Shown piece after piece: positions 7,943 through 16,569 of a DNA stretch of 49,436 nucleotides. Below the pieces are notes generated by a model. It did no database searches. It was given only the letters and a program-made list of their open reading frames with translations, and had not been told where the DNA came from. Position 1 is the stretch's first letter, and the number at the start of each line of letters is the position of its first letter. The stretch spans positions 1-49,436 of the forward strand of contig JAAZOK010000065.1 in NCBI GenBank assembly GCA_012797815.1. The letters are read 5' to 3'. Source of the stretch: Chloroflexota bacterium. Lineage in GTDB: Bacteria > Chloroflexota > Anaerolineae > Anaerolineales > Anaerolineaceae. Position numbers and translations under genes: made by a program.

Positions 7943-7976
7943 TAAAAGAAGGAGCACTTTCGATCAGGGATAGAAG

Positions 7977-8609
7977 ATGGCAGAAAAATTGTGTCCCAAG
8001 GTGATTCTGGAAGGCACACGCCTGACGCTCAAAACGGAGATCGCATTTGCCTTGAATGAGCATCCGCGTGTGGTCGGACCGCGTAAATATCGTTACCATT
8101 CACCGCTCATCTCGGCGGAATGGTGTGCTTTCACCAATTTCCCGTGGGGGCGGGGATTGATCAATTTCGACCCGGATGAGGAAGCACTGGCCATGGAGAC
8201 CTACCGCACCTGGGTGCACCTCTTTGAACTGCAACGCTATTATTCCTGGATCGTGGATCGCTTCCATCTTTCCACCATCATGTACCAGTGGATGACCTAT
8301 CACAAGAAATATGATTTTGACTGGCTGGAAGAGCGCCTGCTGTCGCTGAATTTCCGCCTCGTTTTCTGCACGCGCAGTGCAGAATCCTTTCAGACAGCCC
8401 GGGCGGAACGTCTGAAGATATCCGGCAATCCTGCCCAGTACGATGACCTGGGTAAGTTCATGGCAGAACAGGCTTATATGCGTGAGCTGGTAGCGGCTTC
8501 CCGTTTGCCATCAGTGGAAGTAGATGTATCGGATAATGATGTTACCCATGCCGCCGCTGCCATCGCAGATTGGCTGCAGGAGAGCAGCGGATTATATATG
8601 CCTGACTAG
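7977..8609 (+). CDS. Thymidylate/deoxynucleoside-kinase-like P-loop protein with altered Walker A
   Basis: Predicted 210 aa; AGGGA stands six bases before the ATG. VILEGTRLTLKTEIAFAL near residue 9 looks like the P-loop strand and helix of dNMP kinases, but the Walker A Gly before Lys is replaced by Leu (GTRLTLKT). IVDRFHLSTIMYQW near residue 92 resembles the DR(Y/F)..S..YQ motif of thymidylate kinases, and a CTRSAESFQTARAERLK stretch near 132 resembles the lid region. Family membership is therefore likely but activity is uncertain. No partner gene is obvious: the radical SAM gene is divergent and the sugar operon starts about 170 bases later with its own promoter. Confidence 0.6.
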   Translation: MAEKLCPKVILEGTRLTLKTEIAFALNEHPRVVGPRKYRYHSPLISAEWCAFTNFPWGRGLINFDPDEEALAMETYRTWVHLFELQRYYSWIVDRFHLSTIMYQWMTYHKKYDFDWLEERLLSLNFRLVFCTRSAESFQTARAERLKISGNPAQYDDLGKFMAEQAYMRELVAASRLPSVEVDVSDNDVTHAAAAIADWLQESSGLYMPD

Positions 8610-8653
8610 TTAAGGTCACATCTCCTTCTTCCCATACTACTTTTATTCTCTAT

Positions 8654-8683
8654 TTGAATTTCATTAACAAATTATGATATAAT
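8654..8683 (+). promoter_or_regulatory. Sigma-70-type promoter of the sugar catabolic operon
   Basis: TTGAAT (8654-8659) and a perfect TATAAT (8678-8683) are separated by 18 bases. The start site would fall near 8690, leaving a leader of about 90 bases before the FGGY kinase. The leader holds two GTACCA copies in the 40 bases before the gene but no clear operator palindrome. Confidence 0.65.
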
Positions 8684-8780
8684 GTCAGTACAAACGTAAC
8701 ACACTACATAATGAACAACTGATGAAATACCAAACTCTCCCCCTTTTGTACCATTAATAAAGTACCAGCCGAGGTGAAAT

Positions 8781-10337
8781 ATGCACAAAAAGTATTTGCT
8801 TGGAATTGACAATGGGACAACCACCACAAAAGCAACTCTTTTTGATTTCAATGGACAAGAAATTGCAGTTTCCAGTTCGAAAGAGGTGCAGACCCTGCAT
8901 CCCCAGCCGGGTTGGGCTGAGCAGAGTATGCCGGAAATATGGGAAGCCATGGCGGCTGCGATCCGGGATGTCATCAATCGTTCAAAAATTGATTCAAAAG
9001 AAATCGCTGGGATTTCGTTGAGTGGGCATGGAGGGGGTGTCTGGCTATTGGATAAGAATGGAATCCCGGTCCGCAATGCCATCATCTGGCTGGATGGGAG
9101 AGCAAAACCTTATCTCGACCGCTGGAGTGAGGAAGGGCTGCTGCAATCCATTTACGATAAATCGGGCTGGAATCTGTTCGCGGGGATCGGACCTGTCACT
9201 ATCTTCCCCTGGTTGGTGGATAACGAGCCTGAAAGCCTTGATAAGGCTGCGGTCAATATTACTTCCAAAGATTGGACCAAGTATTGTTTAACCGGTAAAT
9301 TGAGTGTCGATTATTCCATGGCATCCGTATCGCTGTTGGATTATGCCACTATGGATTTTTCACAGGAAGTCTTGGATATGGTGGGGATCACACAATACCG
9401 CCATCTGCTGCCCGAGCTCGTGCCGGCCTGGCAGATCGCGGGGTATGTCACCCGCGAAGCGGCTGAAAAAACAGGGTTGGCTGAGGGTACACCGGTGGCA
9501 GGTGGCGCATTTGATGGCGCTTGTTCTGCGCTCGGCGCCGGTTGTTACAGGGTTGGAGAAGCAGGTAGTACGGTCGCTACGGCGGGTGTGCATGTTGTCC
9601 TCAGTGCTAACCCTGTTCCAGATCCGGAACGTATCTATAGTTTGATGGCATATAACGTGCCAGACGTGTATTACAAGACTTCCATGGCACAGCTTGCCGC
9701 TGGGAACCTGGACTGGTTCGACCGTGAATTCTTGGAAGCTGAACGCATCCAGGCTGCTCAAAGGGGCTGTTCGATCTATGAAATCATTTCTGAAGAGATT
9801 GAAGAAATCCCGGTCGGTTCTGGTGGGGTGATCTATCTACCCCTGTTGCAGGGGGAACGTTCCCCTTTCGTGAAACCGGAAGCGCGTGGTACGTTCTTCG
9901 GTCTGGGGGATTGGCATAAAAGAGCCCATTTATTAAGGGCAGTTTTTGAAGGCGTTGCACTGTCTACTCGCCATAATTACGAAAGTATGTTGAAAAACGA
10001 AAAGCTTGAGGTTACCTATCTGTCTGGAGGTGCCTCCAAGAATGATACATGGTGTCAGATCCTGGCAGATTGCACTGGCAATACCATGCGTGTTCCATCC
10101 GGCAGTGATTCCGGTTCACGTGGTGCTGCTATCAATGCCGGTGTGGCGGTGGGTGTGTTCAAAGACCATGCCGAAGGTGTGCGAAAAATGGTTCATATCC
10201 GCAAAGAATTTACACCGGATGCGCAGCGGAAAGCAAAATATGACCAGATATATGAAGTTTACAAAGAATTGATTAAGGCTGCTTGGCCTATTTGGGAAAA
10301 AATTTCAACCTATGGAATTGAAAAATGGGAAAAATAG
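8781..10337 (+). CDS. FGGY-family carbohydrate kinase (xylulose/polyol kinase-like)
   Basis: Predicted 518 aa, the normal FGGY kinase length. LLGIDNGTTTTKATLFD near residue 6 is the phosphate-1 ATP motif, ISLSGHGGGVWLLDKNG near 77 and IIWLDGRAKPYLDRW near 100 form the substrate region, and TYLSGGASKNDTWCQILAD near 412 is the adenosine motif. GHG.G.WLLD followed by WLDGRA is closer to polyol and L-xylulose-type kinases than to glycerol kinase. It would phosphorylate the imported sugar, polyol or a ketose made from it. As the first gene after the promoter and before the importer, it marks the entry step of this pathway. The exact substrate cannot be read from sequence. Confidence 0.88.
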   Translation: MHKKYLLGIDNGTTTTKATLFDFNGQEIAVSSSKEVQTLHPQPGWAEQSMPEIWEAMAAAIRDVINRSKIDSKEIAGISLSGHGGGVWLLDKNGIPVRNAIIWLDGRAKPYLDRWSEEGLLQSIYDKSGWNLFAGIGPVTIFPWLVDNEPESLDKAAVNITSKDWTKYCLTGKLSVDYSMASVSLLDYATMDFSQEVLDMVGITQYRHLLPELVPAWQIAGYVTREAAEKTGLAEGTPVAGGAFDGACSALGAGCYRVGEAGSTVATAGVHVVLSANPVPDPERIYSLMAYNVPDVYYKTSMAQLAAGNLDWFDREFLEAERIQAAQRGCSIYEIISEEIEEIPVGSGGVIYLPLLQGERSPFVKPEARGTFFGLGDWHKRAHLLRAVFEGVALSTRHNYESMLKNEKLEVTYLSGGASKNDTWCQILADCTGNTMRVPSGSDSGSRGAAINAGVAVGVFKDHAEGVRKMVHIRKEFTPDAQRKAKYDQIYEVYKELIKAAWPIWEKISTYGIEKWEK

Positions 10338-10418
10338 AGCAAGAAAGGAGGAGCAGAATATAAGAATTTAATGAATGATTTTTCGAATATCAGTAAATAA
10401 AAAAATGGAGGAAAAACC

Positions 10419-11774
10419 GTGAATAAGTTTTTGAAAGTGTTTTCGATTGTTGTTTTGTTCACTATGGTATTCGTAGCTTGTGCTCCTAAAGCAGAGAGTA
10501 CCGTAATGGAAGAAGAAGCTCCTGCAGTTGAAGAGGCGGCCGGTGCAGAAGAATCTGCAAAACCGTTGGAGGGGCAGGAGATCACCTTCTTGACGATCCA
10601 GCCACATACCGTTGCCTCACAAAATCTTGCCCAATGGTTTGAAGAAGAAACCGGCTGCAAGGTCACCGTCGATGTGGTTCCTTACGACAATGTGGTTGAA
10701 AAAGCTGTATTGGATGTTACCTCAGGGGTTGGATACTATGATGTGATCGACTTCTGGTATCCTGGTCTGGGAACCCTGGTTGATAACGGTGTGTTGAAGA
10801 ATTTGGATGACTGGTATGCCGAGAATGCAGATGTGCTCGAGCTCGATGACCTTATCACCACATTCAAAGATGTCTTTACAACCATCGATGGGCATAAATA
10901 TGCCTTCCCGTTCGATGGAGATATGCACCTGCTCTACTACAACACCGAGATTTTCGAACAATACGAGCAAACCTTCCCCACCACCTGGGATGAATACTAT
11001 GAGACCTGTAAAGCAATCACCGAAGCCGGTGCAGCCGATGGCGTTTATGGCTGCGCGATTCAAGGTGCCAAGAGCCCCTTGATCCTGATCGGTTCTTTCT
11101 TGAATCGGTTTGGTTCATACGGCGGTTCTTTCTTTGATGCAGATGGCAATCCCACCATCAACAGCCCGGAAGCCGTCATTGCATTAACCGGCATGGTTGA
11201 ACAGGCTCAGTATGCTCTTCCAACCGCTTCAGCAGTTGCCTTTGACGAAGCCTTGGGTGGTTGGTTCACCGGAAAAGCTGCTATGATCGAATTCTATACC
11301 GACCTGCCTGGAATGACCGATGATCCCGAAAGTTCATCCATTGTTGGAAAATGGGGCGTTGGGCACTTGCCGATCGGCTCTGGTGAAAATGCGAAGATCG
11401 TTGCATCCGTCAACGCCGGTTTCGGTATTGGTGTCTCTGAAGTTGCACCACATCCTGATGCTGCCATGGAGTTCCTCAATTTTGTGGCTCGCCCCGATGT
11501 GGCAGCTCGTTATAACACCGTTGTGGGTGGTATTGATCCTGTACGCTATTCAACATTGGAAGATCCGGCATACATTGAATTCGCTGGAACAGAAATCGTG
11601 GATGCTATCAAAGCAGCCCATGCGAATGCCATCACCTGGCCGACCAATGCTGAATGGTTCGAACTGCAAGAATCGCTGACCGACAACCTCTCCCTTGCTC
11701 TGATCGGAGAAAAGACTCCCCAACAAGCATTGGATGATACTCAAGCAGCCTGGTTGCAGGTCTTGGGTAAGTAA
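10419..11774 (+). CDS. ABC importer substrate-binding lipoprotein (family 1, sugar type)
   Basis: Predicted 451 aa. GTG start at 10419, preceded by GGAGG. The N-terminus MNKFLKVFSIVVLFTMVFVAC is a lipoprotein signal with lipobox FVAC; the Cys near residue 21 would be lipidated. An acidic Glu/Ala linker follows (about 28-48), then an SBP_bac_1-type domain with EITFLTIQPHTVASQNLAQWFEEETGCKV and DVIDFWYPG. FPTTWDEYYETCKAITEAG and NSPEAVIALTGMVEQ are typical of extracellular sugar-binding proteins. It should capture the substrate outside the membrane and hand it to the two permeases that follow. A stem-loop separates it from them, which usually allows higher expression of the binding protein. Confidence 0.92.
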   Translation: MNKFLKVFSIVVLFTMVFVACAPKAESTVMEEEAPAVEEAAGAEESAKPLEGQEITFLTIQPHTVASQNLAQWFEEETGCKVTVDVVPYDNVVEKAVLDVTSGVGYYDVIDFWYPGLGTLVDNGVLKNLDDWYAENADVLELDDLITTFKDVFTTIDGHKYAFPFDGDMHLLYYNTEIFEQYEQTFPTTWDEYYETCKAITEAGAADGVYGCAIQGAKSPLILIGSFLNRFGSYGGSFFDADGNPTINSPEAVIALTGMVEQAQYALPTASAVAFDEALGGWFTGKAAMIEFYTDLPGMTDDPESSSIVGKWGVGHLPIGSGENAKIVASVNAGFGIGVSEVAPHPDAAMEFLNFVARPDVAARYNTVVGGIDPVRYSTLEDPAYIEFAGTEIVDAIKAAHANAITWPTNAEWFELQESLTDNLSLALIGEKTPQQALDDTQAAWLQVLGK

Positions 11775-11786
11775 AGTTTTATAGAA

Positions 11787-11821
11787 AATAGGGATAGGTG
11801 TTCGTTCAATCTATCCCTATT
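11787..11821 (+). terminator. Intercistronic stem-loop after the binding-protein gene
   Basis: AATAGGGATAG (11787-11797) pairs with CTATCCCTATT (11811-11821) across 13 bases. It starts 12 bases after the binding-protein stop. The following sequence (CTTTCTCC) is only weakly T-rich, so partial termination or 3'-end protection is more likely than a full stop; the permease genes need read-through. Confidence 0.6.
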
Positions 11822-11862
11822 CTTTCTCCAAGAAGTATGGAACGTGAATCAGGAGAATTAAG

Positions 11863-12747
11863 TTGAAAAATAAACTAGAACGTCTGAGCCCGAAGATCAT
11901 GGCTATTCCAGCTTGGATCTTTTTGGCTTTCTTTTCCATAATCCCTTTGATCTATGTGATTAGCACCAGTCTGACAGAATCGACCCTGGCACAGCCTTTC
12001 AAGGATTTTGTCTGGTTCAGTAACTATAAACAGGCTGTTCTTGATGAAAACTTTAAAAGGTCGCTCACCAATACTTTCGTATTTGCTTTTGTGGTTACCA
12101 CTCTTGAAACCCTGTTGGGATTTTTGCTGGCGTATGCTGTTCGTGGAATCCGGGGTCTGAGCACGATACTCAGAAGCATCGCTCTGCTTCCCATGTTCAC
12201 CCCACCAGTGGCTGTATCTATGATCTGGAAATTGATCTACGATCCGAATTCCGGTCTGATGAATCATTATTTGATGAAATGGGGCTTGACCAAGGGGTTA
12301 ATTGCATTCCTGGGAGACCCCAAACTGGCATTCCCTTCCATTATATTTGCCGATCTATGGCAGTGGACACCTTTCTGCTTTATTTTGTGCTACGCTGCTT
12401 TGCAAGCCTTGCCCAAAGCTCCCTTTGAAGCTGCGGAAGTTGATGGGGCATCCGGGTGGAGAGTTTTTAGAAAGTTAACCTTGCCACTGGTTCTCCCTCA
12501 GGTGATCGTTGTATTCCTCTTCAAATTATTGATTTCCTTAAAAGTATTCGATCTTGTTTATATGCTGACCTTTGGTGGACCGGGGAATGCAACGCAGGTG
12601 GCATCTTTCTATATTTATCGGGTTGCCTTCAAGCAGTTCAATACGGGCTATGCTGCTGCACTGAGTTTCTTGATGCTGCTCATCATAACCATCGTTGCCA
12701 CACTTGTTACCAAGGCACGAGAAATTTTTATGCGGAGTTCAGAATGA
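11863..12747 (+). CDS. ABC sugar importer permease (MalF/UgpA type)
   Basis: Predicted 294 aa. TTG start at 11863 with AGGAG about seven bases upstream; no ATG fits. Six membrane segments begin with MAIPAWIFLAFFSIIPLIYVI near residue 13. EAAEVDGASGWRVFRKLTLPLV near 192 is the EAA loop that contacts the ATPases. This is the MalF-type half of the channel, paired with the overlapping next gene. The context is the sugar catabolic operon. Confidence 0.93.
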   Translation: MKNKLERLSPKIMAIPAWIFLAFFSIIPLIYVISTSLTESTLAQPFKDFVWFSNYKQAVLDENFKRSLTNTFVFAFVVTTLETLLGFLLAYAVRGIRGLSTILRSIALLPMFTPPVAVSMIWKLIYDPNSGLMNHYLMKWGLTKGLIAFLGDPKLAFPSIIFADLWQWTPFCFILCYAALQALPKAPFEAAEVDGASGWRVFRKLTLPLVLPQVIVVFLFKLLISLKVFDLVYMLTFGGPGNATQVASFYIYRVAFKQFNTGYAAALSFLMLLIITIVATLVTKAREIFMRSSE

Positions 12748-13574
12748 ATAACAAGAATGTGCTTTCGAAAATTATTAGTCTTCTGATCGCCATCGGATTT
12801 TTAACGATCATTTTGTTACCGATTGTATTTGTCGCTGCCACTTCGCTGAAAATACCCCTGGAGATTCGTACTTCAGGCACGCTATTCCCTCAGGGGGGAA
12901 TTACGTTTGAGAACTGGCAAAAAGCATTTCGCAATGTGCCATTGACGAAGTATCTTTTCAATTCAACAGTGGTGGCGATCTCCAGCACCATCATAACCTT
13001 ATTGATTGCAGTGCCGACCATTTACACAACGGTGCGTTTTAGAACGGGTGGAGCAGTACTTCCCTCTCTCATCCTGGGCACTTATGTGATGCCTCCTATT
13101 GTCGTGACGGTACCCATTTTCGCCATGATAAAAATACTCGGGTTGCAGGATAAATTGGTGGGTTTGATTTTGGTGCATTCTATGATGAATATTCCCCTGG
13201 CGTTCTGGTTGTTGGATAGCTATATCCGCAATATTCCAGTTGAATTGGAACATGCCGCCTGGGTTGATGGCTACGGCAAGTTTGATACTCTGTTGAAGAT
13301 CGTTTATCCCCTGATCAAACCAGGTGTATTGTCAACGGGTGTGGTCTGTTTGATCATGTCCTGGAATGAATTTTTATTTGCACTCATTTTGACCTACAGC
13401 GAGGCATCCAAAACTTTTCCGATCGGTATATCGCAGTATATCGGAGAGCATGGCATGCAGTTTGGTGAGATGTCGGCTGCCGCCCTGGCTGGGATAATTC
13501 CTATCTACATTTTGGTCTTCATCTTCTCCAAGAATCTGGTCGAAGGCTTGGGAAGAAGTGGAGTAAAGGGTTAA
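12744..13574 (+). CDS. ABC sugar importer permease (MalG/UgpE type)
   Basis: Predicted 276 aa. The ATG overlaps the previous stop by four bases (ATGA), which favours coupled translation of the two channel subunits. Six membrane segments, beginning near residue 9 and including LPSLILGTYVMPPIVVTVPIFAM near 107. The EAA-type loop reads ELEHAAWVDGYGKFDTLLKIVYPLI near 167, with A and G in the expected places. It ends with a basic tail. It should form the membrane channel with the preceding permease. Confidence 0.93.
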   Translation: MNNKNVLSKIISLLIAIGFLTIILLPIVFVAATSLKIPLEIRTSGTLFPQGGITFENWQKAFRNVPLTKYLFNSTVVAISSTIITLLIAVPTIYTTVRFRTGGAVLPSLILGTYVMPPIVVTVPIFAMIKILGLQDKLVGLILVHSMMNIPLAFWLLDSYIRNIPVELEHAAWVDGYGKFDTLLKIVYPLIKPGVLSTGVVCLIMSWNEFLFALILTYSEASKTFPIGISQYIGEHGMQFGEMSAAALAGIIPIYILVFIFSKNLVEGLGRSGVKG

Positions 13575-13598
13575 ATCTAAATAAGAATAGAGGTAGAA

Positions 13599-14312
13599 AT
13601 GAATAAAGTTTTTTTTGAAATTGAGAAATGGTTATCGTCCCAGAAACTTGCTGATGGGGTGAATTTACCGGATGTGAAAGAACTTGCGGCAAAGTTTCAG
13701 GTTAATGAACATGAAATTGAATCTGCTTTAAGTGAATTGGTGTATGAAGGGTATGTGGAACGTGATCACTGCCAGAAAGAACGTGTCTATCGTACGCCGG
13801 TTTATCCATTCTGGGGAACACTGACCGGAACACATTCCATTACAAAAGAAGCCAAAAAGCGCAAGCAGAACCCCGGAGTGGAGATCCTGAATTGGGAATT
13901 GGTGGATGCCTGGCCTTCAATCCAGGAGCGCTTGAAGCTTGATGAAGGTGATAAGGTCCAGATCATGGAACGTATGCGCACTGCGGATGGTTTTCCTGTT
14001 GCGATAGAGACCTCTTATTTCCCCGCCAAACTTTACCCGGGCATCACCAAAGATATGTTTACCGAAACGGGTTCGGGACAATCCTCCTTTAAAGTGATGG
14101 AAGAAAAATTCGGATTGGTGTCTGAACGTGCGACGGATGAGGTGACATTAGCCTGCCTTGAGGAACGCGAGGCAAAATTCTTGCAGGTGCCTGTAGGTAC
14201 TCCGGTGCTCTTGCGTTTCCGTATTACCTGGGACCCCGATGATGTCCCTATCAAGGCTTCTCGTGCTGTTTGGAAGTTCCATGCAGGTTATGAAATGAGC
14301 CTGCACGAATAA
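13599..14312 (+). CDS. GntR/HutC-family transcriptional regulator with UTRA domain (divergent HTH)
   Basis: Predicted 237 aa. A winged-helix part covers about 1-66 (LPDVKELAAKFQVNEHEIESALSELVYEGYVER), followed by a UTRA effector domain to the end, with VQIMERMRTADGFPVAIETSYFP near 127 and VPVGTPVLLRFRITWDPDDVPI near 196. The recognition helix reads VNEHEIESAL where most GntR proteins have VSR.T.R.AL, so DNA recognition may be unusual or weakened. Relatives bind a sugar phosphate or similar ligand in the UTRA domain and repress the operon they lie in. It sits between the permease and ATPase genes, an unusual place for a regulator, and is one of two UTRA regulators in this operon. Confidence 0.82.
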   Translation: MNKVFFEIEKWLSSQKLADGVNLPDVKELAAKFQVNEHEIESALSELVYEGYVERDHCQKERVYRTPVYPFWGTLTGTHSITKEAKKRKQNPGVEILNWELVDAWPSIQERLKLDEGDKVQIMERMRTADGFPVAIETSYFPAKLYPGITKDMFTETGSGQSSFKVMEEKFGLVSERATDEVTLACLEEREAKFLQVPVGTPVLLRFRITWDPDDVPIKASRAVWKFHAGYEMSLHE

Positions 14313-14328
14313 GATCAGGAGATGAAAC

Positions 14329-15441
14329 GTGGCTAGTGTTGAACTACGGAACGTTTGGAAAATATATAAAGGTGATGTTGAAGCGGTTAAAAACGTTTCC
14401 TGGAAATGCGAGGATCGTGAATTCTTTTCAATCCTTGGTCCTTCGGGATGCGGAAAATCTTCCTCCCTGCGCATGATCGCTGGTCTCGAGGAGATATCAA
14501 AGGGTCAGATATGCTTCAATGATAAGGTTGTGAACAAAATGCGCCCCCGGGAACGCAACGTGGCGATGGTTTTTGAAAACTGGGCACTTTACCCCAATTT
14601 AAGTGTTTATGAAAACATTGCTTTCCCGTTGCGGGCACGAAATATGTCAAAAGATGTCATTGATAAAAAAGTAAAATCGGCTGCAAAGTTTCTTGACCTG
14701 GAACCTATTTTAAGTAAAAATGCCCGTCGTTTGTCAGGTGGTGAGATGCAACGTGTCTCGATCGGGCGTGCTATCGTCCGCGAACCGGATGTGTTGATCA
14801 TGGATGAGCCCATTTCCCACCTGGATGCCAGTTTGCGTGCTCGCATGCGTGAGGAGCTGAAAGCACAGGTGAGCCGCCTGGGTGTAACAACGCTCTATAT
14901 TACCCATGACCAGGTGGAATCCATGGCGATGGCAGATCGTATCGCGGTGATGAATCTGGGCGAGATCCAACAGATCGGTACGCCTTTGGATATCTATCAT
15001 CATCCTTTCAATGAGTTCGTAGCTGGTTTTATCGGTGAACCCCCGGCTAATTTTGTGGATTGCGACGTCATCCGGGAGGGCGGGAAATACTTTATCACCT
15101 GCCCGGCTTTCCGGTTTGAATTGAATGATGTATGGGCGAAACGTTTTGCAGCAAACTTTCGGCAAAGGATCCGGCTCGGTGTTCGCCCCGAAGATATCTG
15201 CATTTCTTTTACCGAAAACAAAAATTGCTGTGGGTTGGAAGTAGATTTCGTGGAGATTCAAGGCGACCGTACCATCATCACACTGAAAGTAGAAGATCGA
15301 CTGTTCCTATCCGAGGTCCTTGGTGATGTTCGCCCTGAAATTGGCCAAACGATCTATGTGGAATTCAATCAAGAACACATTCATTTCTTTTCCCTGGAAG
15401 ATGGCAAGAATGTCTTTTTTGATGAAGAAACGAAAAATTGA
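14329..15441 (+). CDS. ABC sugar importer ATPase 1 (MalK/UgpC-like)
   Basis: Predicted 370 aa, GTG start with AGGAG upstream. Walker A LGPSGCGKSS near residue 36, signature LSGGEMQR near 136 (the usual Q is E), Walker B VLIMDEPISHLD near 155 and H-loop YITHDQVESMAMAD near 190. The Q-loop is VFENWALYPNL, with Glu where MalK-type proteins have Gln. A C-terminal TOBE-like domain starts near 240. It pairs with the next gene; most such importers use one MalK homodimer, so two different ATPases imply a heterodimer. Confidence 0.9.
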   Translation: MASVELRNVWKIYKGDVEAVKNVSWKCEDREFFSILGPSGCGKSSSLRMIAGLEEISKGQICFNDKVVNKMRPRERNVAMVFENWALYPNLSVYENIAFPLRARNMSKDVIDKKVKSAAKFLDLEPILSKNARRLSGGEMQRVSIGRAIVREPDVLIMDEPISHLDASLRARMREELKAQVSRLGVTTLYITHDQVESMAMADRIAVMNLGEIQQIGTPLDIYHHPFNEFVAGFIGEPPANFVDCDVIREGGKYFITCPAFRFELNDVWAKRFAANFRQRIRLGVRPEDICISFTENKNCCGLEVDFVEIQGDRTIITLKVEDRLFLSEVLGDVRPEIGQTIYVEFNQEHIHFFSLEDGKNVFFDEETKN

Positions 15442-15453
15442 GGAAGGTCAAGA

Positions 15454-16554
15454 ATGGCCAGTCTAGAATTACAGAACATAACAAAAACTTTTGGGAAGAA
15501 AATTGCCCTCGATGAGGTAAGTTTCAAATGCAAAGAGGGTGAGATGTTTTGCTTATTGGGATCTTCTGGTGCGGGTAAATCTACCTGTATCAACGTGATC
15601 TCCGGAGTTGTGCAGCCCGATGCAGGAAAGGTGATGTTGGGCGGAAAAGATTATTCCGATGCTTTTCCTCAAGACAGGAATATCGCCACCGCCTTCGAAA
15701 ACTATGCACTTTACCCTCATATGACGGTTAGAGAGAACCTGCTTTTCCCTTTGAATTCACCCATCCGGAAAAAACAATCTTCAAGGGCTGAAAAAGAAGC
15801 GCGTGTTTGTGAAGTCGCCGAAATGCTGGGCATCCTGGAATTACTGGAGCGCCATCCCCAGGAACTCTCTGGGGGACAAAAACAGCGTGTGGCCTTAGGT
15901 CGCACTTTGGTGCGCCGCCCGAATATGTTCTTGTTGGATGAGCCCATTTCCCACCTGGATGCGAAATTGCGCCACCGGATGCGTTCTGAATTGAAACGCA
16001 TTCAGCGGGAGTTTGGCGTGACCACCCTTTATTCAACCCCCGACCAGTTGGAAGCCCTTTCTATGGCAGATACTATCGCTGTTATCAGGGAAGGCGTGAT
16101 CCAGCAGATTGGAACTCCTGATGAGGTTTATTACAAACCGCGTAATATCTTTGTGGCACAGTTCCTGGGTGATCCTCCCATGAACCTGCTGCCGGTCGAT
16201 TACCAGGGTGATTTTGCAGTAGTGGATTGCCAATCTCCTTATAAATTGCCGATCCCGCAGAAAGATCAGAATTTCCTGAATGAAAAGATAGGCTCATGCC
16301 AGATTGTCATCGGGGTGCGCCCCAGGGATATCCGTTTCGTGAGTCTGGATGACCCCAAAGCATTGACGAAAGGGACGATAAAGATCGTGGAAACACTCGG
16401 ACAGACAACGATTGTGAATGTGCAGGTCGTTTCGGAAGAGATCAAAGTAAAAACGCATACCGATACCGTTCCAAAGGTGGGAACACAGATTGGGATGGCT
16501 TATGACCTTGATAACCTGTACTACTTTGATCGAGAGACATCGCTTTCAATTTAA
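15454..16554 (+). CDS. ABC sugar importer ATPase 2 (MalK-like, H-loop His replaced)
   Basis: Predicted 366 aa, 12 bases after ATPase 1. Walker A LGSSGAGKST near residue 33, Q-loop FENYALYPHM near 79 (again Glu for Gln), a normal signature LSGGQKQR near 136 and Walker B FLLDEPISHLD near 157. The switch His is missing: the H-loop reads YSTPDQLEALSMAD (codons ACC CCC GAC CAG), so Pro stands where His is expected. In ABC proteins this His is needed for hydrolysis at that subunit's own site, so the heterodimer should have one good and one impaired site. A TOBE-like C-terminal domain is present. Confidence 0.9.
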   Translation: MASLELQNITKTFGKKIALDEVSFKCKEGEMFCLLGSSGAGKSTCINVISGVVQPDAGKVMLGGKDYSDAFPQDRNIATAFENYALYPHMTVRENLLFPLNSPIRKKQSSRAEKEARVCEVAEMLGILELLERHPQELSGGQKQRVALGRTLVRRPNMFLLDEPISHLDAKLRHRMRSELKRIQREFGVTTLYSTPDQLEALSMADTIAVIREGVIQQIGTPDEVYYKPRNIFVAQFLGDPPMNLLPVDYQGDFAVVDCQSPYKLPIPQKDQNFLNEKIGSCQIVIGVRPRDIRFVSLDDPKALTKGTIKIVETLGQTTIVNVQVVSEEIKVKTHTDTVPKVGTQIGMAYDLDNLYYFDRETSLSI

Positions 16555-16569
16555 TGAACGGAGGATGAT

